DNA from: Cordylochernes scorpioides
Taxonomy: Eukaryota > Arthropoda > Arachnida > Pseudoscorpiones > Chernetidae
DNA: 64,000 bases
Assembly: GCA_030710605.1 (NCBI GenBank)
Contig: CP092864.1
Span: 138,075,255-138,139,254 of the forward strand
Direction of reading: 5' to 3'
How positions within the stretch are numbered: position 1 is the first letter of the stretch; each line of letters starts with the position of its first letter. This document shows positions 32,950 through 44,192 of the stretch, piece by piece. The position numbers were made by a program, and so were the translations under genes. The notes under the pieces are model-generated. The model was not told the origin of the DNA and made no database searches. It saw only the letters and a list, made by a program, of their open reading frames with translations.

Positions 32950-35316
32950 GTAGGCAATCCACCCAATGACACCATCAAATTGACTTTGGACTTGTATCTG
33001 ACCCAGGACCTACCATGTACCTTTCTAATTGAACCAGACGCAGGTTCGAACATATTGCCGTATCATTTATACAATAGATTAAAAGCACAACTTCCCAACT
33101 TAAGTATTAAAAAACCTTCCCTTGATCTATCCACCCTAAATAGTTTTACGAAAATAATAGGACATTTAACTTTCCCTCTGACAATAGGCCAAATAACCCG
33201 TAGAGAGAACTTCCACGTGGTAAATGCATCCTTGCCATTTGGAGTTCTTACCTTAAAAACCCTTTATCAGTATAAATTAAAACTAAATTATAATCGCGGC
33301 ACTATTTTCCAACTTGGCGTCCCATTGTCTAATCTTATCTACCACTTTAAACATGTGTCAAATGAATGCAAGCACGGGCTAGGCCAAAACCTGTCCCAAA
33401 GGACTCGCACAGCACCCAAAGCTTTCACACATGGAAACCCTTGCCTGCATTCATTGCACAAACCTCCAATATTTACATGCCACCATTCTAATCTCACACC
33501 ACGCAACTTTTCACTCAACCCAATTGCCAATACTTTATGCCCACCACATATAAAGCCACCACGACTCCAACCTACAATTCCAATAATGCCCAAAAAAGTG
33601 TCCGTACACCGACACAGTTCACCCACTTACCACACAAAATCCACACATGACCATACTTCGCAACACCATAAACACGCAAATGTACCTCACAACATACACG
33701 CACCCATACGCCACCACGCAACAAACACGCACAACCCGCCCAACAAGTGCGACACTCACGCCAACAGACGACAACGACAAACAAGAGCATGCACAACCGT
33801 TAAGAATAATACAATCACCCCGTCTACACAAAACATAGAAAAAATTCACGCCACCAAACAACCACACAATCGAAAAACATTACGATCTTTCCTAAAAGCT
33901 GTGAACGCCTATAAAGAGTTCATTCCAGACCACGCCCGCTTGCGGACGCCACTTATCAACCTTCTAAAAAAGGATATCATGTGGGTCTGGGATGACGAAT
34001 GCCAGAAAGCGTTCACTAACCTGAAAGAAAACCTTACCACACACCCCACATTACACCTTTACCAGGAAGGTCTACCATGCCAGGTGTACTGTAACACCTC
34101 AACATTCAGCATTACAGGCGTTCTTAAACAAGTCTACCCTGATGGGAAGACATACACCGTTCAACATTTCAGCCGATCTCTACGTAGTCACGAGCGAAAT
34201 TATTCAGACTTGGAACTACAATGCCTAGCCATTGTGGAAAGTGTGGATAATTTCCGCACCTGTCTAAATGGCAGAAAGTTTACAATATTTTCTGACCATC
34301 CCGCATTGCAGTGGTTGAAAGAGATCAAAGCTCCATCAGGCAGATTGTTTCGATGGAGGTTAAGATTGTCAAGATACGAATATGAGGTCCGTAGCATAAA
34401 TGGAGTACAACAATATGAAACGGGCGTTGGAACTCGTATCCCATTTTGTGGCTTTCTAGATGCACCACTCATACAGAGCCAACAGTCTTTTCCACCGGGA
34501 AAATCTCGCGTGACTATAGATCACAATAAACTGCGCACCGTCTCCCGAAAAGGAGTACTTAAAACTATAGTCCCAAGTTCACTTACAACCAGACTTCTTA
34601 AATCCGTACACACTCAACACCACCACCCAAACATCTCCAAGATGACGAGACTCATCTCATCACAATATTATTGGCAGGACATGACACAAGACATCGCAAA
34701 ACAGGTAAAAACCTGCCCCACCTGCCGATTCGCTAGAAGAATCGATGAATACAAACAACCTGCACGTAAAAATACCGACACAGGTACCCAAACAAAACAA
34801 AATTCGTACATAAAGCACAGCGTACACACAACACAAATAATGCCAAAATTACCACATCCACGTCAGAGAAAAGATCACACATCTCAACCTAAACCAATTA
34901 CCGCCGACATATCTCTAATAAAACCATTGACGATCAAACAGGAGAACTATAAACCGGACAAACAGTTCAATCATACCACATCACTCCCTAAAGATATCAA
35001 ACAAGAGAACTGCGAACCTACCAATCATTCAATTTCTACAATTAATAAGGATCAAACAAATATTTCAAAATCCCCATTTACAAAAATACGAGAGAACATG
35101 GGGCAATACCCTATTTTTCATCTGATTTTCATCCTTTGTTTGTTACTTCTGCCATACAACTGTATTCCAATTTTATTCATCAATTACTTGTTTATATATA
35201 CCATGCCCGCTCAGAAAATCTTCGAACTACAAGAGGCAGTTTTTAATTTTGGACAAACATTAGGAAACATCTTTGCAGAAAATCTAAATAAACTCCGAAA
35301 AGATAGCAGTAACTGA
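32950..35316 (+). CDS. Pol-derived ORF lacking RT and integrase cores
   Basis: A single open frame of about 780 codons. Residues roughly 15-30 (TFLIEPDAGSNILP) resemble a retropepsin site, but with DAG in place of DTG/DSG. A long His/Pro/Asn-rich linker (about 150-300) replaces the reverse transcriptase fingers and palm. The frame resumes in the post-RT segment (YKEFIPDHARLRTPLINLLK) and a full RNase H-like domain. There the first catalytic Asp reads Asn (YCNTSTFSITGVL), while FSDHPALQWL keeps its Asp. An integrase HHCC zinc module (H..H..CPTC) follows, but no D,D-35-E core. The C-terminal 75 residues include a strong hydrophobic segment (FHLIFILCLLLLPY), possibly an envelope remnant. The first in-frame ATG is well inside; the start is not defined. 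Confidence 0.75.
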   Translation, partial: VGNPPNDTIKLTLDLYLTQDLPCTFLIEPDAGSNILPYHLYNRLKAQLPNLSIKKPSLDLSTLNSFTKIIGHLTFPLTIGQITRRENFHVVNASLPFGVLTLKTLYQYKLKLNYNRGTIFQLGVPLSNLIYHFKHVSNECKHGLGQNLSQRTRTAPKAFTHGNPCLHSLHKPPIFTCHHSNLTPRNFSLNPIANTLCPPHIKPPRLQPTIPIMPKKVSVHRHSSPTYHTKSTHDHTSQHHKHANVPHNIHAPIRHHATNTHNPPNKCDTHANRRQRQTRACTTVKNNTITPSTQNIEKIHATKQPHNRKTLRSFLKAVNAYKEFIPDHARLRTPLINLLKKDIMWVWDDECQKAFTNLKENLTTHPTLHLYQEGLPCQVYCNTSTFSITGVLKQVYPDGKTYTVQHFSRSLRSHERNYSDLELQCLAIVESVDNFRTCLNGRKFTIFSDHPALQWLKEIKAPSGRLFRWRLRLSRYEYEVRSINGVQQYETGVGTRIPFCGFLDAPLIQSQQSFPPGKSRVTIDHNKLRTVSRKGVLKTIVPSSLTTRLLKSVHTQHHHPNISKMTRLISSQYYWQDMTQDIAKQVKTCPTCRFARRIDEYKQPARKNTDTGTQTKQNSYIKHSVHTTQIMPKLPHPRQRKDHTSQPKPITADISLIKPLTIKQENYKPDKQFNHTTSLPKDIKQENCEPTNHSISTINKDQTNISKSPFTKIRENMGQYPIFHLIFILCLLLLPYNCIPILFINYLFIYTMPAQKIFELQEAVFNFGQTLGNIFAENLNKLRKDSSN

Positions 35317-37229
35317 AAGATAACCAACCGATGTCGGAGAAGCCGTACTCCAAAAACAAGCCCCGAGCCGCACCAAAAATAAATAGACGGCAGGAAACGA
35401 GAATTTGAGACACCACGACGGAGGTGTAGTCCGCAGCGATAAATTCGGCCTCTGTAAACAAAGCGAAGCGCCCTCGTCCGATCTCCAATTTCATTCCCTC
35501 TCGTTTGCCCGACACACCCCACTTCCGTATCTCTAATTACAATGAGAAGATCCCCTATTGAGGTCAACTGGGAACCTCGCTATGCCACCGATTTTGATTC
35601 CAGTTCGAGTCTACATATCGATTTTTACCAACCAACTCCACATCCACGAGACAACACATAGAACTAGCTCACACATTTCTTACACAATAGACTTCTAACA
35701 TTTTTTCACAACACACACACAAAGACAAAAAATTACACCTAAAGGTTATATAGATTTCCATGTCTCCTGTACACACAGCATAAACGCACTTGAGGGCTAG
35801 AATCACGTTTTTCACCTAAGTGTCGCTACAGATGAGACAAAAAATTTATAGGGCATAATTGAGCAAGTAAAACATTTATAGGGCAAAATGGAGCAACCAA
35901 TACATGTAGATCAGGGCATGTAGATACCAAAGGGTTCCAACCAATACACCTTAATTTTCATATCAATCATTTTCATTATTTTCTCGCAATTAAAAATGTA
36001 AATATTTAATCAATTTATCAATTTATTCAACTTATTACCACTTTTAATCATTAATTATCATTTTTTTTTTCCAATTAGTTTATATTATCATTTTTATTTA
36101 TCAATTATCATTCTATTTACCACTTAGCTTATATTGCCACAACTCAATTATCAACGAAAACCCACTGGTTTTCGATTAAACTAAAAACATTAAATCACCC
36201 TTTGTTGTTGAAACCTTTTTATTTTTCATTTTTCTTTTTTCAAACACTCAACTTTGATTTCGCTCAAAAAAACTTTTATTTTATTTTTATTTTTGATTTC
36301 TCAAAAGACCTAATAGAATTCCTTCGATTTCATTCCCAATCTCGAATAGAATATGGTTAGGCATTTTTCCTTTTTTTTTCACCATTCAACCAAGCACTCA
36401 ACTTTGATTTCGCTCAAAAAACTTTTATTTTATTTTTATTTTTGATTTCTCAAAAGACCTAATAGAATTCCTTCGATTTCATTCCCAATCTCGAATAGAA
36501 TATGGTTAGGCATTTTTCCTTTTTTTTTTTCACCATTCAACCAAGCACTCAACTTTGATTTCGCTCAAAAAACTTTTATTTTATTTTTATTTTTGATTTC
36601 TCAAAAGACCTAATAGAATTCCTTCGATTTCATTCCCAATTTCGAGCTAGAATATGGTTAGGCATTTTTCTTTTTTTTTTTCTCACCATTCAACCAAACA
36701 CATTCAATTTTGTTTTCATTCAACTACTCTTATTTTATTTTGTTTTGATTTCAAAGCACCTTATGAAATTTCCTCGATTCCTTTTTCTCAGAATTCGAGC
36801 AAAAAAGTAACTAAGCAGTTGTCTTTGTCACCATGCAACAAAATATTTTTCTTTTTCAACCAAACACATTCAATTTTGATTTCATTCAACTATTTTTATA
36901 TTATTTTTATTTGATTTCAAAAGCCTTAATAGAACTCCCTCGATATCATTTCTTATCTCGAGTAGAATTCGTTTAGGCGCATTTTTTTTGTTTTACCCAC
37001 TATGTACCATAACATTCATTGAATTCTTACAATTAAAAAATTTTTTGATTTCTATTAATTATACTCAACCTATATCATCAACACCATTCTATCTTACTTT
37101 TATGTCACCAGCAATGCTTGTATATAGACTCAATACCCACAACTAATTTTCCCACAAAATTATTTTTCACTTTACAGAATTCTCTCAGGCTAACCCCTTC
37201 TTGAATTCTTCACATGTAGGGGGCGCATC
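35317..37229. repeat. 3' interior with about 150 bp tandem repeat x 5
   Basis: After the ORF, 36230-36975 holds about five units of 150-166 bp built on CACTCAACTTTGATTTCGCT and GACCTAATAGAATTCC. The first three are nearly identical and the last two diverged. The remainder is AT-rich, with no frame that I can assign. Confidence 0.8.
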
Positions 37230-38111
37230 TGTCATAATTTGTATATAATTAAATGCAACCCCGACCCACTATGTATGTACCATGTATGATTTTCAAAGAC
37301 TTAATAAAGAACAAGGTAACTGGAGGGAAGCAAGTAGCATTAAGATATAGGAAGTAGACCTAAGGCTGGCACGACTATTCTGGGCACCCCTGTGTCAATA
37401 TTGCAGGGGCAGAGACCGGACGTCTCTAGTGACCAGAAGTTATAAATGTTAAAGCTAACACCCAATATTTCCGGCAAAGACAGGACGTATCCAATATCCA
37501 CAGAAGTTATATTAGTATAGAGACACCCCATACTTCCGACCCAAGATAGGACGTATTTGATAACACGGAAGTAAATAAAGTCAAAATAGCACTCGACACT
37601 TCCTATCAAGCAGACCACAGCTTTCATCAAGGAAAGCCGCGGGCCAATCAAAAGATAGCATCTAAATAGGTCAACCAATAGGGAAAAAGCATGTGATCAT
37701 CTCTCGACCAATCATAGAGAAACGGAGTCTTGGTGTTAAATCGAAAGGCAAGGATGGTCAGTTAGGTTTTCGCTCTCATAGGAACAACACCTGCAGTAGC
37801 GACTTGGCTCCCACCGAGTTCGGATCAGCCTTCGACTTGCTCCCACCAAGGTAACATCTGTTCTAGAGATCTCTCTCTCAGCTCAGCTCATAGCTATGTC
37901 AATCACCGCCATGTGATCAGATAAGGAACAATCAAACCCGCTCCTTCTCAAACCTTCTTCCCTCCAATCCAGTTGCCTTTTATTTTCAAAACAATCACGT
38001 GTCCTGATTATTCCTAACTGTATGCTGCAACTTCCACTCAAACGACTGCGTTTCAATCAATCCTCACCATTCAAATCAAACAACAAGAAACCCCGCAACG
38101 ATATTGCCACA
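37230..38111 (+). repeat. 3' LTR of the nested element
   Basis: 882 bp, matching 31512-32393 throughout by eye, preceded by AGGGGGCGCATC and followed by the TATA target copy. Confidence 0.92.
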
Positions 38112-38137
38112 TATATTAAAAAGTAAATATATTAAAA

Positions 38138-39364
38138 ATGTCTGATGATAACAGGAAATTATTATGGGCGGAAGAAATAGAGCAATCAGAAGTCCCGACT
38201 CCAATTTATATAAAAACAAAAAAAGGCCTGAATGGAGAAAAATTATGCACAATTGATGCCACGCTTTTAAAACAAATTTTAGATCGTTGTCAAATCCCAT
38301 ATGTTTTTGAAGATGAGGCAGTTACTGCACGAAAACGACAACGACAATCAAAAGAACATTGCATTTCATCCTCTGATGATGAAGAAAATCCAAAGAATCC
38401 TAGAATTCAATTAGACAACCAGAGCCGTAATAATATAAATGATTTGGACGAATTGGCGGAGGGTCACGATGAGGAAGGACCTTGGTGTGATGTCCCAAAA
38501 AGTAGAAAAATCAGAATTCCTCCTGTTATTGTTGAAAATGTGAACGATTGGAAATTGCTTTGTAAAGAACTAAACAACTTAGCTGATGAACCATTCCAAG
38601 CCACCATATCAGGACCTAAGCATATTATCAAAGCTAAGAATATAGGAGACTTCAAAAAGATCCGTGAATATGTTCGTTTAAATAACGGCGGCTACTCCTA
38701 TAAATTACAAGAAGAAAAACCTTTAAAGGTAGTCATAAAAGGCGTTTCAACCAGTTTTAAAATTGAAGACATTGCAGTTGAATTATCCCACTTAGGCTTT
38801 AAAGAGGCTTCAGTAAAAAGGCTTCACCGCCAATCGTCAAAGCAGGCAATGAACATAGTTCTTGTTGAACTTCCAAAATATGATTCCAACAAGAATATTT
38901 ATAATCTGACTGACCTGCTGTACCAGAAAGTGGTCGTTGAATCCTTCAGATCTCCCAAAAAGGTCACCCAATGTTTCAATTGTCAAGGGTTTGGCCATGG
39001 GCAATTGAATTGCTTTCTAAAACCTAAATGTGTCAAATGCGCCGAAGCTCATCATACCAAAGATTGCCCGAAAAAATCGAAGCAATATTCACCCAAGTGT
39101 GTAAACTGCGGGCAAGCTCACACGGCCAATTATCGTGGCTGCCCTGCGTTCCCAAAAATTCCCAACCAGTCTCTTAACCAACGACCACAAATTCCCAAGG
39201 TTTCTTCATATATTCATAGCAATGTTACCAAAGACAACAGCGCAGTGCAGGAAAGTACCTTTAAGCCTAGTTATGCAAGTGTATCGAAACAAAACTTTGC
39301 GAATCAAAATATTAAAACTCTTTGCGAAAAGCTATTAAGCATTATTGGCGAAGTTCTAAAATGA
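38138..39364 (+). CDS. LINE ORF1, nucleic-acid-binding protein
   Basis: 408 residues from an ATG 26 bp after the LTR insertion point. The N-terminal third is acidic/polar. Residues about 205-285 (LKVVIKGVSTSFKIEDIAVE..HLGF..VKRLHR) match the PRE_C2HC region of Jockey-clade ORF1 proteins. Three zinc knuckles follow from about residue 278: CFNCQGFGHGQLNC, CVKCAEAHHTKDC, CVNCGQAHTANYRGC. The protein would bind LINE RNA and assist target-primed reverse transcription. Its stop overlaps the next start as ATGA, the termination-reinitiation arrangement known for some LINEs. The frame is fully open. Confidence 0.9.
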   Translation: MSDDNRKLLWAEEIEQSEVPTPIYIKTKKGLNGEKLCTIDATLLKQILDRCQIPYVFEDEAVTARKRQRQSKEHCISSSDDEENPKNPRIQLDNQSRNNINDLDELAEGHDEEGPWCDVPKSRKIRIPPVIVENVNDWKLLCKELNNLADEPFQATISGPKHIIKAKNIGDFKKIREYVRLNNGGYSYKLQEEKPLKVVIKGVSTSFKIEDIAVELSHLGFKEASVKRLHRQSSKQAMNIVLVELPKYDSNKNIYNLTDLLYQKVVVESFRSPKKVTQCFNCQGFGHGQLNCFLKPKCVKCAEAHHTKDCPKKSKQYSPKCVNCGQAHTANYRGCPAFPKIPNQSLNQRPQIPKVSSYIHSNVTKDNSAVQESTFKPSYASVSKQNFANQNIKTLCEKLLSIIGEVLK

Positions 39365-42009
39365 ATACAAATATGATTTTAAAATTAGTAATCTGGAATG
39401 CCAATGGAATTTTAACTAAAAAAGATGAACTACTCTATTTTTTGGAATATAATGAAATCGATATAGCACTAATCTCAGAAACTCATTTGAAAAATTCTAA
39501 AACTCTTATTCTTAGAAATTACGACGTTATTAGGATGGACCGTCTTATTGGGAGAGGAGGAGGAACGGCTATTATCCTCAGAAATTTCTTCAAGTATAGA
39601 AAGATTATTGTTAAGACTGATTATTTGGAAAATACTACTATAGTATTTAAACCTGATGGAAAAACCAGCCTGCAAATTTCTTCTGTTTATCGCAAACCAG
39701 ATCAACTATTGAAATGTGAGGATTTGAGTAAATTATTTCAAAATAATCTTGTCATCGCTGCAGGAGACTGGAACTCCAAACATCCATTATGGGGCTCTAG
39801 TAAAAGTAATCCGAGTGGAATGGTTCTCCATGAGTTTTCGGAATCTGCAGGGTTGGACATAATAGCTCCTTCCTTGGCTACTCACTACAGTCATATTGGT
39901 CATCCTGACTTCTTGGACTTTGCGGTTTTCAAAAATGTGCCGTGGAATTTTTAAATTACCACAGTAGATGCATTATCTTCTGATCACTTACCTGTGGTTT
40001 TAAGGCTGGCATGTCCTAAATATGATTTTTCTATGAAAGTAAATAAGAACACAAACTGGATTTATTTTCAGCAAGATTTAATCAATAATCCACCTCCCAG
40101 ATCCCCTTTAAATTCTACTATAAATATTGATCTTGAAATTGGAACCCTCAACAAAACCATTCTTAATACTTATTCTAAAAATACAATAGTTTCTCCCATA
40201 GTTAAACCGCATGTGCCTATTTTTATTAAAAACATTATCAGAGAAAAGAATAAAGCTAGAAAGAAATGGCAGTCAACATGGGACCCCAGACACAGAGAAA
40301 TTTATCTACATTTTCAAAAGAAAGTGAATATTATATTAAAAAAGTACAATCAGCAAAGCCAAAATGATCTTATCAACAGCGCGATAAATACTCCAAATAC
40401 CTTCTGGAGACTAGTGAAGTCAACTCGAAAAAAATCGGAAATTAAAAATATTAATGTAGATGGTGATATTCTACATTCAGATGAAGAAATTGGCAAGGCT
40501 TTGGCATTTAATTTCTCAAAACACTTTTCCATAGTTTCAAAAGAAGTCCTAACAAATCATCCAACCTTAAATGAAACTCGAATGACTCTTGATAACAACG
40601 AAAATATTTTGAAACTTACATCACCACAAGAAGTAAAACAAGAAATAACAAAACTTTCTGCAAACAAGGCGCCTGGTCACGATGAAATAACTACCAAATT
40701 AATCAAAAACCTACCTATAAAATGGGTTGTATTTTTAACTAGCATCTTCAATGCATCTATTAATCTTTGCTACTTTCCAAAGATATGGAAGCATGCTATA
40801 GTTATTCCCATACCAAAAAAGCAACTATCTAAATCCCTGGATGATTTTAGGCCAATTAGTCTCTTGCCAATATTTGGAAAAATATTTGAGCGGATCATCC
40901 TTAAAAGACTCCAGACCTATATAGATACAAGAAATGTTCTAATTCCTCAGCAATTTGGGTTTGGAGCAAATCATTCAACAACTCACCAATTGATTACAGT
41001 TATTGATTTCATACAAACTCGCAAATCCCTTAACGAAGCTGTTGGAGTAGTGCTTTTAGACTTAAAAAAAGCTTTCGATATGGTTTGGCACAGAGGCCTC
41101 ATCATTAAATTAACTTCTTATAACTTTCCTCAGAAATTCATCAAGTTCCTTGAGAATTATCTTCAGGATAGAACGTTCTCCGTAAAATTTGGAACATATA
41201 TATCAAGTCCTCGGCAAATAGAATCTGGTGTTCCTCAAGGCTCAATATTGAGTCCTATACTTTTCAATTTATACATCAATGATATTCCACATATCCCACA
41301 ATGCCGACTAGCTCTTTTCGCTGATGATACTGCCCTGTTATCCAGCTCGCGTTCCCCAGATATTTTAATTTCCCGCCTACAAAACTATCTTGAAATCATT
41401 TGCAATTGGTGTGATAAATGGAAACTCATTCTGAATCCAAAGAAATCTCAAGCAATTATCTTTCCTCCACAAAATAGCTTCAAGTTCACACCCAGGACAA
41501 ATCTTATAATTTACTCATCTCCCATAAATTGGACCCAGCAGGTCAAATATTTGGGAGTCACTTTCGATTCTAAACTGAAATTCACCAGCCACGTGAAGGA
41601 TATATTAAGAAAATCTAAAATAGCCAAAGCCTCATTATCCAACATGTTCAGTTCAAAAAGTGGTTTATCTGTTAACCAAAAATTTACTTTATACAGAAGC
41701 TGTATTCTCCCTATAGTAACATACGCATTGCCTGTATGGTTTAAATACATAACCTTGACTGATAGGAAAAGAATAGATGCATTCATGAGAATTTGTTTAA
41801 GAAGTACTGTAAATGCCCCATTTAATCTATCAAATGCAATTTTAAAGCAGGACTTAAACCAGCCTAATATAGAAGAAATATACATATCCTCGACCCAGAA
41901 ATTATATCTAAAACTCTCTACTTCCCAAAATCCAGTTATAAAAGAATTGTTCCAATTTGATGGAGACCTCAATCCAAGACATAAAAGACCTGGACTTCAC
42001 TCTACCTGA
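39361..42009 (+). pseudogene. LINE ORF2, endonuclease-reverse transcriptase with one stop
   Basis: Starts at the ATG overlapping the ORF1 stop. Codons 1-197 give an APE-type endonuclease (LVIWNANGI, ALISETHL, GRGGGTAII, AAGDWNSKHPLWG). A single in-frame TAA at 39952-39954 falls just before the conserved SSDHLPV motif, still in the same frame. The reverse transcriptase follows (KAPGHDEITTKLI, LLDLKKAFDMVWH, GVPQGSILSPILF, FADDTALL at about codon 652), ending after 882 codons, a normal length for the clade. Apart from that codon no lesion is seen, so this copy died recently or the stop is an error. Confidence 0.92.
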
Positions 42010-42145
42010 ACTGTGACCTTCCAGTCAGTTCTGAAGGCCATTTTTTAGAAATTCTTGATGCCTAACATCCACGACAAAGTGACTCGTGAGCTTTATGCTC
42101 GAATGGTACACTGTAAATTTGAGAGGAAATAAATAAATAAATAAA

Positions 42146-42770
42146 TAAAATCTGTAATAGATTTAAAAGTTGAGCTAGGGCAGAGATCGAACATATAGTA
42201 TTGCCAAAACAACAGAGTCTAAAGATGGAAGTCATAAATCAGGTAGATTCACAGTTCCCACGACAGGCCACCCACACTGTCACATGTGGTGGAATGCAGA
42301 GACCCCTCTCACACCTGGACAGGTAAAGGCGCCCTTTCTCAAACGCCCCTGTCACATAAGGTCGCCCCGTCTTTAACCTATAAATCATCACCTTTCAGTC
42401 TCTTGACAGTTCAGTCAGTTCAGTTCAGTTTAGTTTAGTTCACCCTTAGTGCAAGCCGCGTCGGTCGTATGTTATGTCGATCTCATCCAACATGTAGTTA
42501 GGAAGAACTCGTCTATCTCCATCTTGCGCTTCTAGCTCAGCTTTTATCTGTTAACGGAACTTTCTTAGTGCAACTGTGTCTTCGTTTTTTGTGTGGATAT
42601 CCCCAGCTTTCCACTCTGCCTCGACCACGACTGCCTGTATTTTGTGAGAACTTTTAAAGGTCTTCCAAGGTGCAGAGAGGTACTGGAAAACTCTACATCC
42701 TGACTGTTCCTCTCGGTCAACACAGTACAACAAGAGCTACCAGGACTTCAACCTTATTTCATATATATAT
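42146..42770. repeat. Repeat A, right-arm copy (second part)
   Basis: Reverse complement of 15625-16240; the first part is at 31315-31493, before the LINE. The join confirms the LINE insertion site. Confidence 0.6.
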
Positions 42771-42809
42771 ATATATATATATTGTTAAATATAGAGCAAT
42801 CCATTTATG

Positions 42810-43320
42810 ATATTTAAAATAGAAGCATATTTTGGATCAGTAAATTTATTAAAATTCAATATTTCGACGAGGCTGTTCGTTACTTGTAGACCATGCAGTT
42901 AAGAAAGGACATATGCCAGATTTTGATAATGCAATAATTTTATACAACAATGTACAGGATAAACACTCAAGATTATTTTTGGAGAGCTGGGCATCTTACG
43001 ATGATAAAAATAGCATCAATAGGAAAATAGAAATACCACAATCATACCTACAGTTAAAACAAAAATAGTCAAAGATATATATATATATATTTAGCATTTT
43101 ATTACTAAAAAAAAAAAAAAAAGTTACAATAATTCAAATTAAAATGGTCTGGTCACACCAACATATGCTATAGAAAACAACACTTCTCGTGCATGCATCA
43201 CGCGGATAACAAGCTTAGAAGGTTTTGAATTTTTCCAAGAAGAAGATAGGCGAACAGCCTCGTCGAAATATTGAATTTTAATAAATTTACTGATCCAAAA
43301 TATGCTTCTATTTTAAATAT
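42810..43320. mobile_element. Penelope-like element fragment with inverted terminal repeats
   Basis: Arms of about 70 bp (ATTTAAAATAGAAGCATATT.. to CGACGAGGCTGTTCG at 42812-42880, mirrored at about 43250-43317) enclose a coding fragment and a (TA)n/poly(A) stretch. It is absent from the left arm at the equivalent place (15570-15620), so it is a right-arm insertion. Flanking inverted partial terminal repeats are common in Penelope-like elements. Confidence 0.65.
42883..43068 (+). pseudogene. C-terminal GIY-YIG endonuclease fragment of a Penelope-like protein
   Basis: 61 open codons to a TAG, with no start: LVDHAVKKGHMPDFDNA, then HSRLFLESWASYDD, SINRKIEIPQSYLQL. The order H..DF(D/E)N, R..LES, INR, Y..L is characteristic of the C-terminal end of Penelope-like endonuclease domains. 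The GIY-YIG start and the whole reverse transcriptase are missing, so this is a severely 5'-truncated copy. The identification rests on the motif pattern only. Confidence 0.6.
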
Positions 43321-43492
43321 ATATATATATATATGTATAACCATATATATATTAAAATAGAAATATCCTGACCACTCAAATGAGCATTTTAGATGGTAGA
43401 GCGCCATCTGGTGGAACAATATTCAACTAAACGTTTATTTAGGTTCCGTGATATTTGCCAACTCAATTTCCTGATAAATCAAGAAAAGCTAG

Positions 43493-43531
43493 CCACGTAG
43501 GCCTTTCGGGATGTTGGCCCTCTCAGCGTGG
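43493..43531 (-). ncRNA. Hammerhead ribozyme motif, copy i
   Basis: Mirror of copy a: stem I CCACG/CGTGG, one-base-deleted core CTGAGAG, loop CAACA, GAAA, stem III palindrome AGGCCT, then A. The carrier is about 43350-43645; it lies about 170 bp from the Penelope-like fragment. Confidence 0.65.
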
Positions 43532-43951
43532 TGCGGACTGTACCTCTACGACCAAAAAGCTGATCCTTGAGGCTTCCTGAGAAATGAACATTTAAGGCTG
43601 GATATTTATTCCGACAGATGGCGCAAGCCATCAGCAACTTTCATTTGTACGATAAGGCGATTGATTTTTCTTAATTTATCCTTCTTATCTCAGTACAATT
43701 TGACTTTTGTGTACTATTTTTTCACAAATTCAATTATTGTAGAGATTTTAAGCTAATACTTCATACATTGAGGAACTAATAGACAATAATATTGAAATAT
43801 AAAAATGATGATAATGCTAAGGATACAAGTACTTGTATAAAGGAGGAACGAGGCGGGGTCGATATGTACGTCCCACTAGGGTTTGCCCACATAGAGAATG
43901 TGAGACTCAACAGAGAGAGACAATACGTGGTGACAAGGATGTCTCACTGAC

Positions 43952-44192
43952 CTGGCGAAGGGCAGGGTGTCCGTGTCCCGATGTCTATACGGCTGGAACT
44001 GTGAACCCCCGTCGTACATGTCCAGCGGGTAGAGATCGGTGCCCTGGACTTGTACGGACCCCGAGCTGTCACTGCGAGCGTCATCCTCGCGGACTTTTGA
44101 GCGGGAACCGAAGATCTTCTTGGTTGAGTTGTTGTTCAGGGTGGCTTGGGAACCTGTCACAGATACGTTGTCATATCGTGTCATACTTTGTC
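43952..44192 (-). CDS. Class C GPCR, exon 5 (cytoplasmic tail)
   Basis: Complete exon with acceptor GTGTAG (44193-44198) and donor GCCAG|GTCAGT; encodes the same 80-residue polar tail as 14747-14987. It completes the split Gly codon of exon 4 and leaves two bases for the next exon, which I could not find in this arm. The minisatellite 100 bp upstream has nine units here against four in the left arm. Confidence 0.83.

Larger units (their letters stand above)
31512..38111 (+). mobile_element. Non-autonomous Ty3/gypsy-type LTR element
   Basis: Two 882 bp LTRs (31512-32393 and 37230-38111), TG..CA ended and apparently identical by eye, flank a 4.8 kb interior. The 4 bp target duplication TATA (31508-31511, 38112-38115) fits gypsy-type integrases. 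A purine-rich AGGGGGCGCA lies just before the 3' LTR. No convincing primer-binding site is seen after the 5' LTR; instead three 25 bp units (AGGATAAAGATTATGG..) follow at about 32410-32475. The coding region lacks reverse transcriptase and integrase cores, so movement must have been helped in trans. Confidence 0.9.
31494..42145 (+). mobile_element. Jockey-like LINE, split by a nested LTR element
   Basis: The left arm shows the empty site (GTGGATAAATAAATA then AATCTGTAAT), giving the ends. The LINE starts at 31494 (TATTAAAAAGTAAATATA), is interrupted at 31512-38111, resumes at 38112 and runs through two ORFs to an (AAAT)n tail at about 42125-42145. Without the nested element it is about 4.05 kb. 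The 5' leader before the first ATG is only about 40 nt. Because the tail merges with the TAAATAAA target, a target duplication cannot be delimited. Confidence 0.9.

Noticed and set aside
35317..37229. Envelope gene in the nested LTR element
   Set aside because: Only a hydrophobic stretch at the end of the preceding ORF is seen; the region itself is tandem repeat and AT-rich filler.
42810..42885. Hammerhead in the terminal repeats of the Penelope-like fragment
   Set aside because: TCGACGAGGCTG resembles part of a core, but no CTGANGA..GAAA arrangement can be built.
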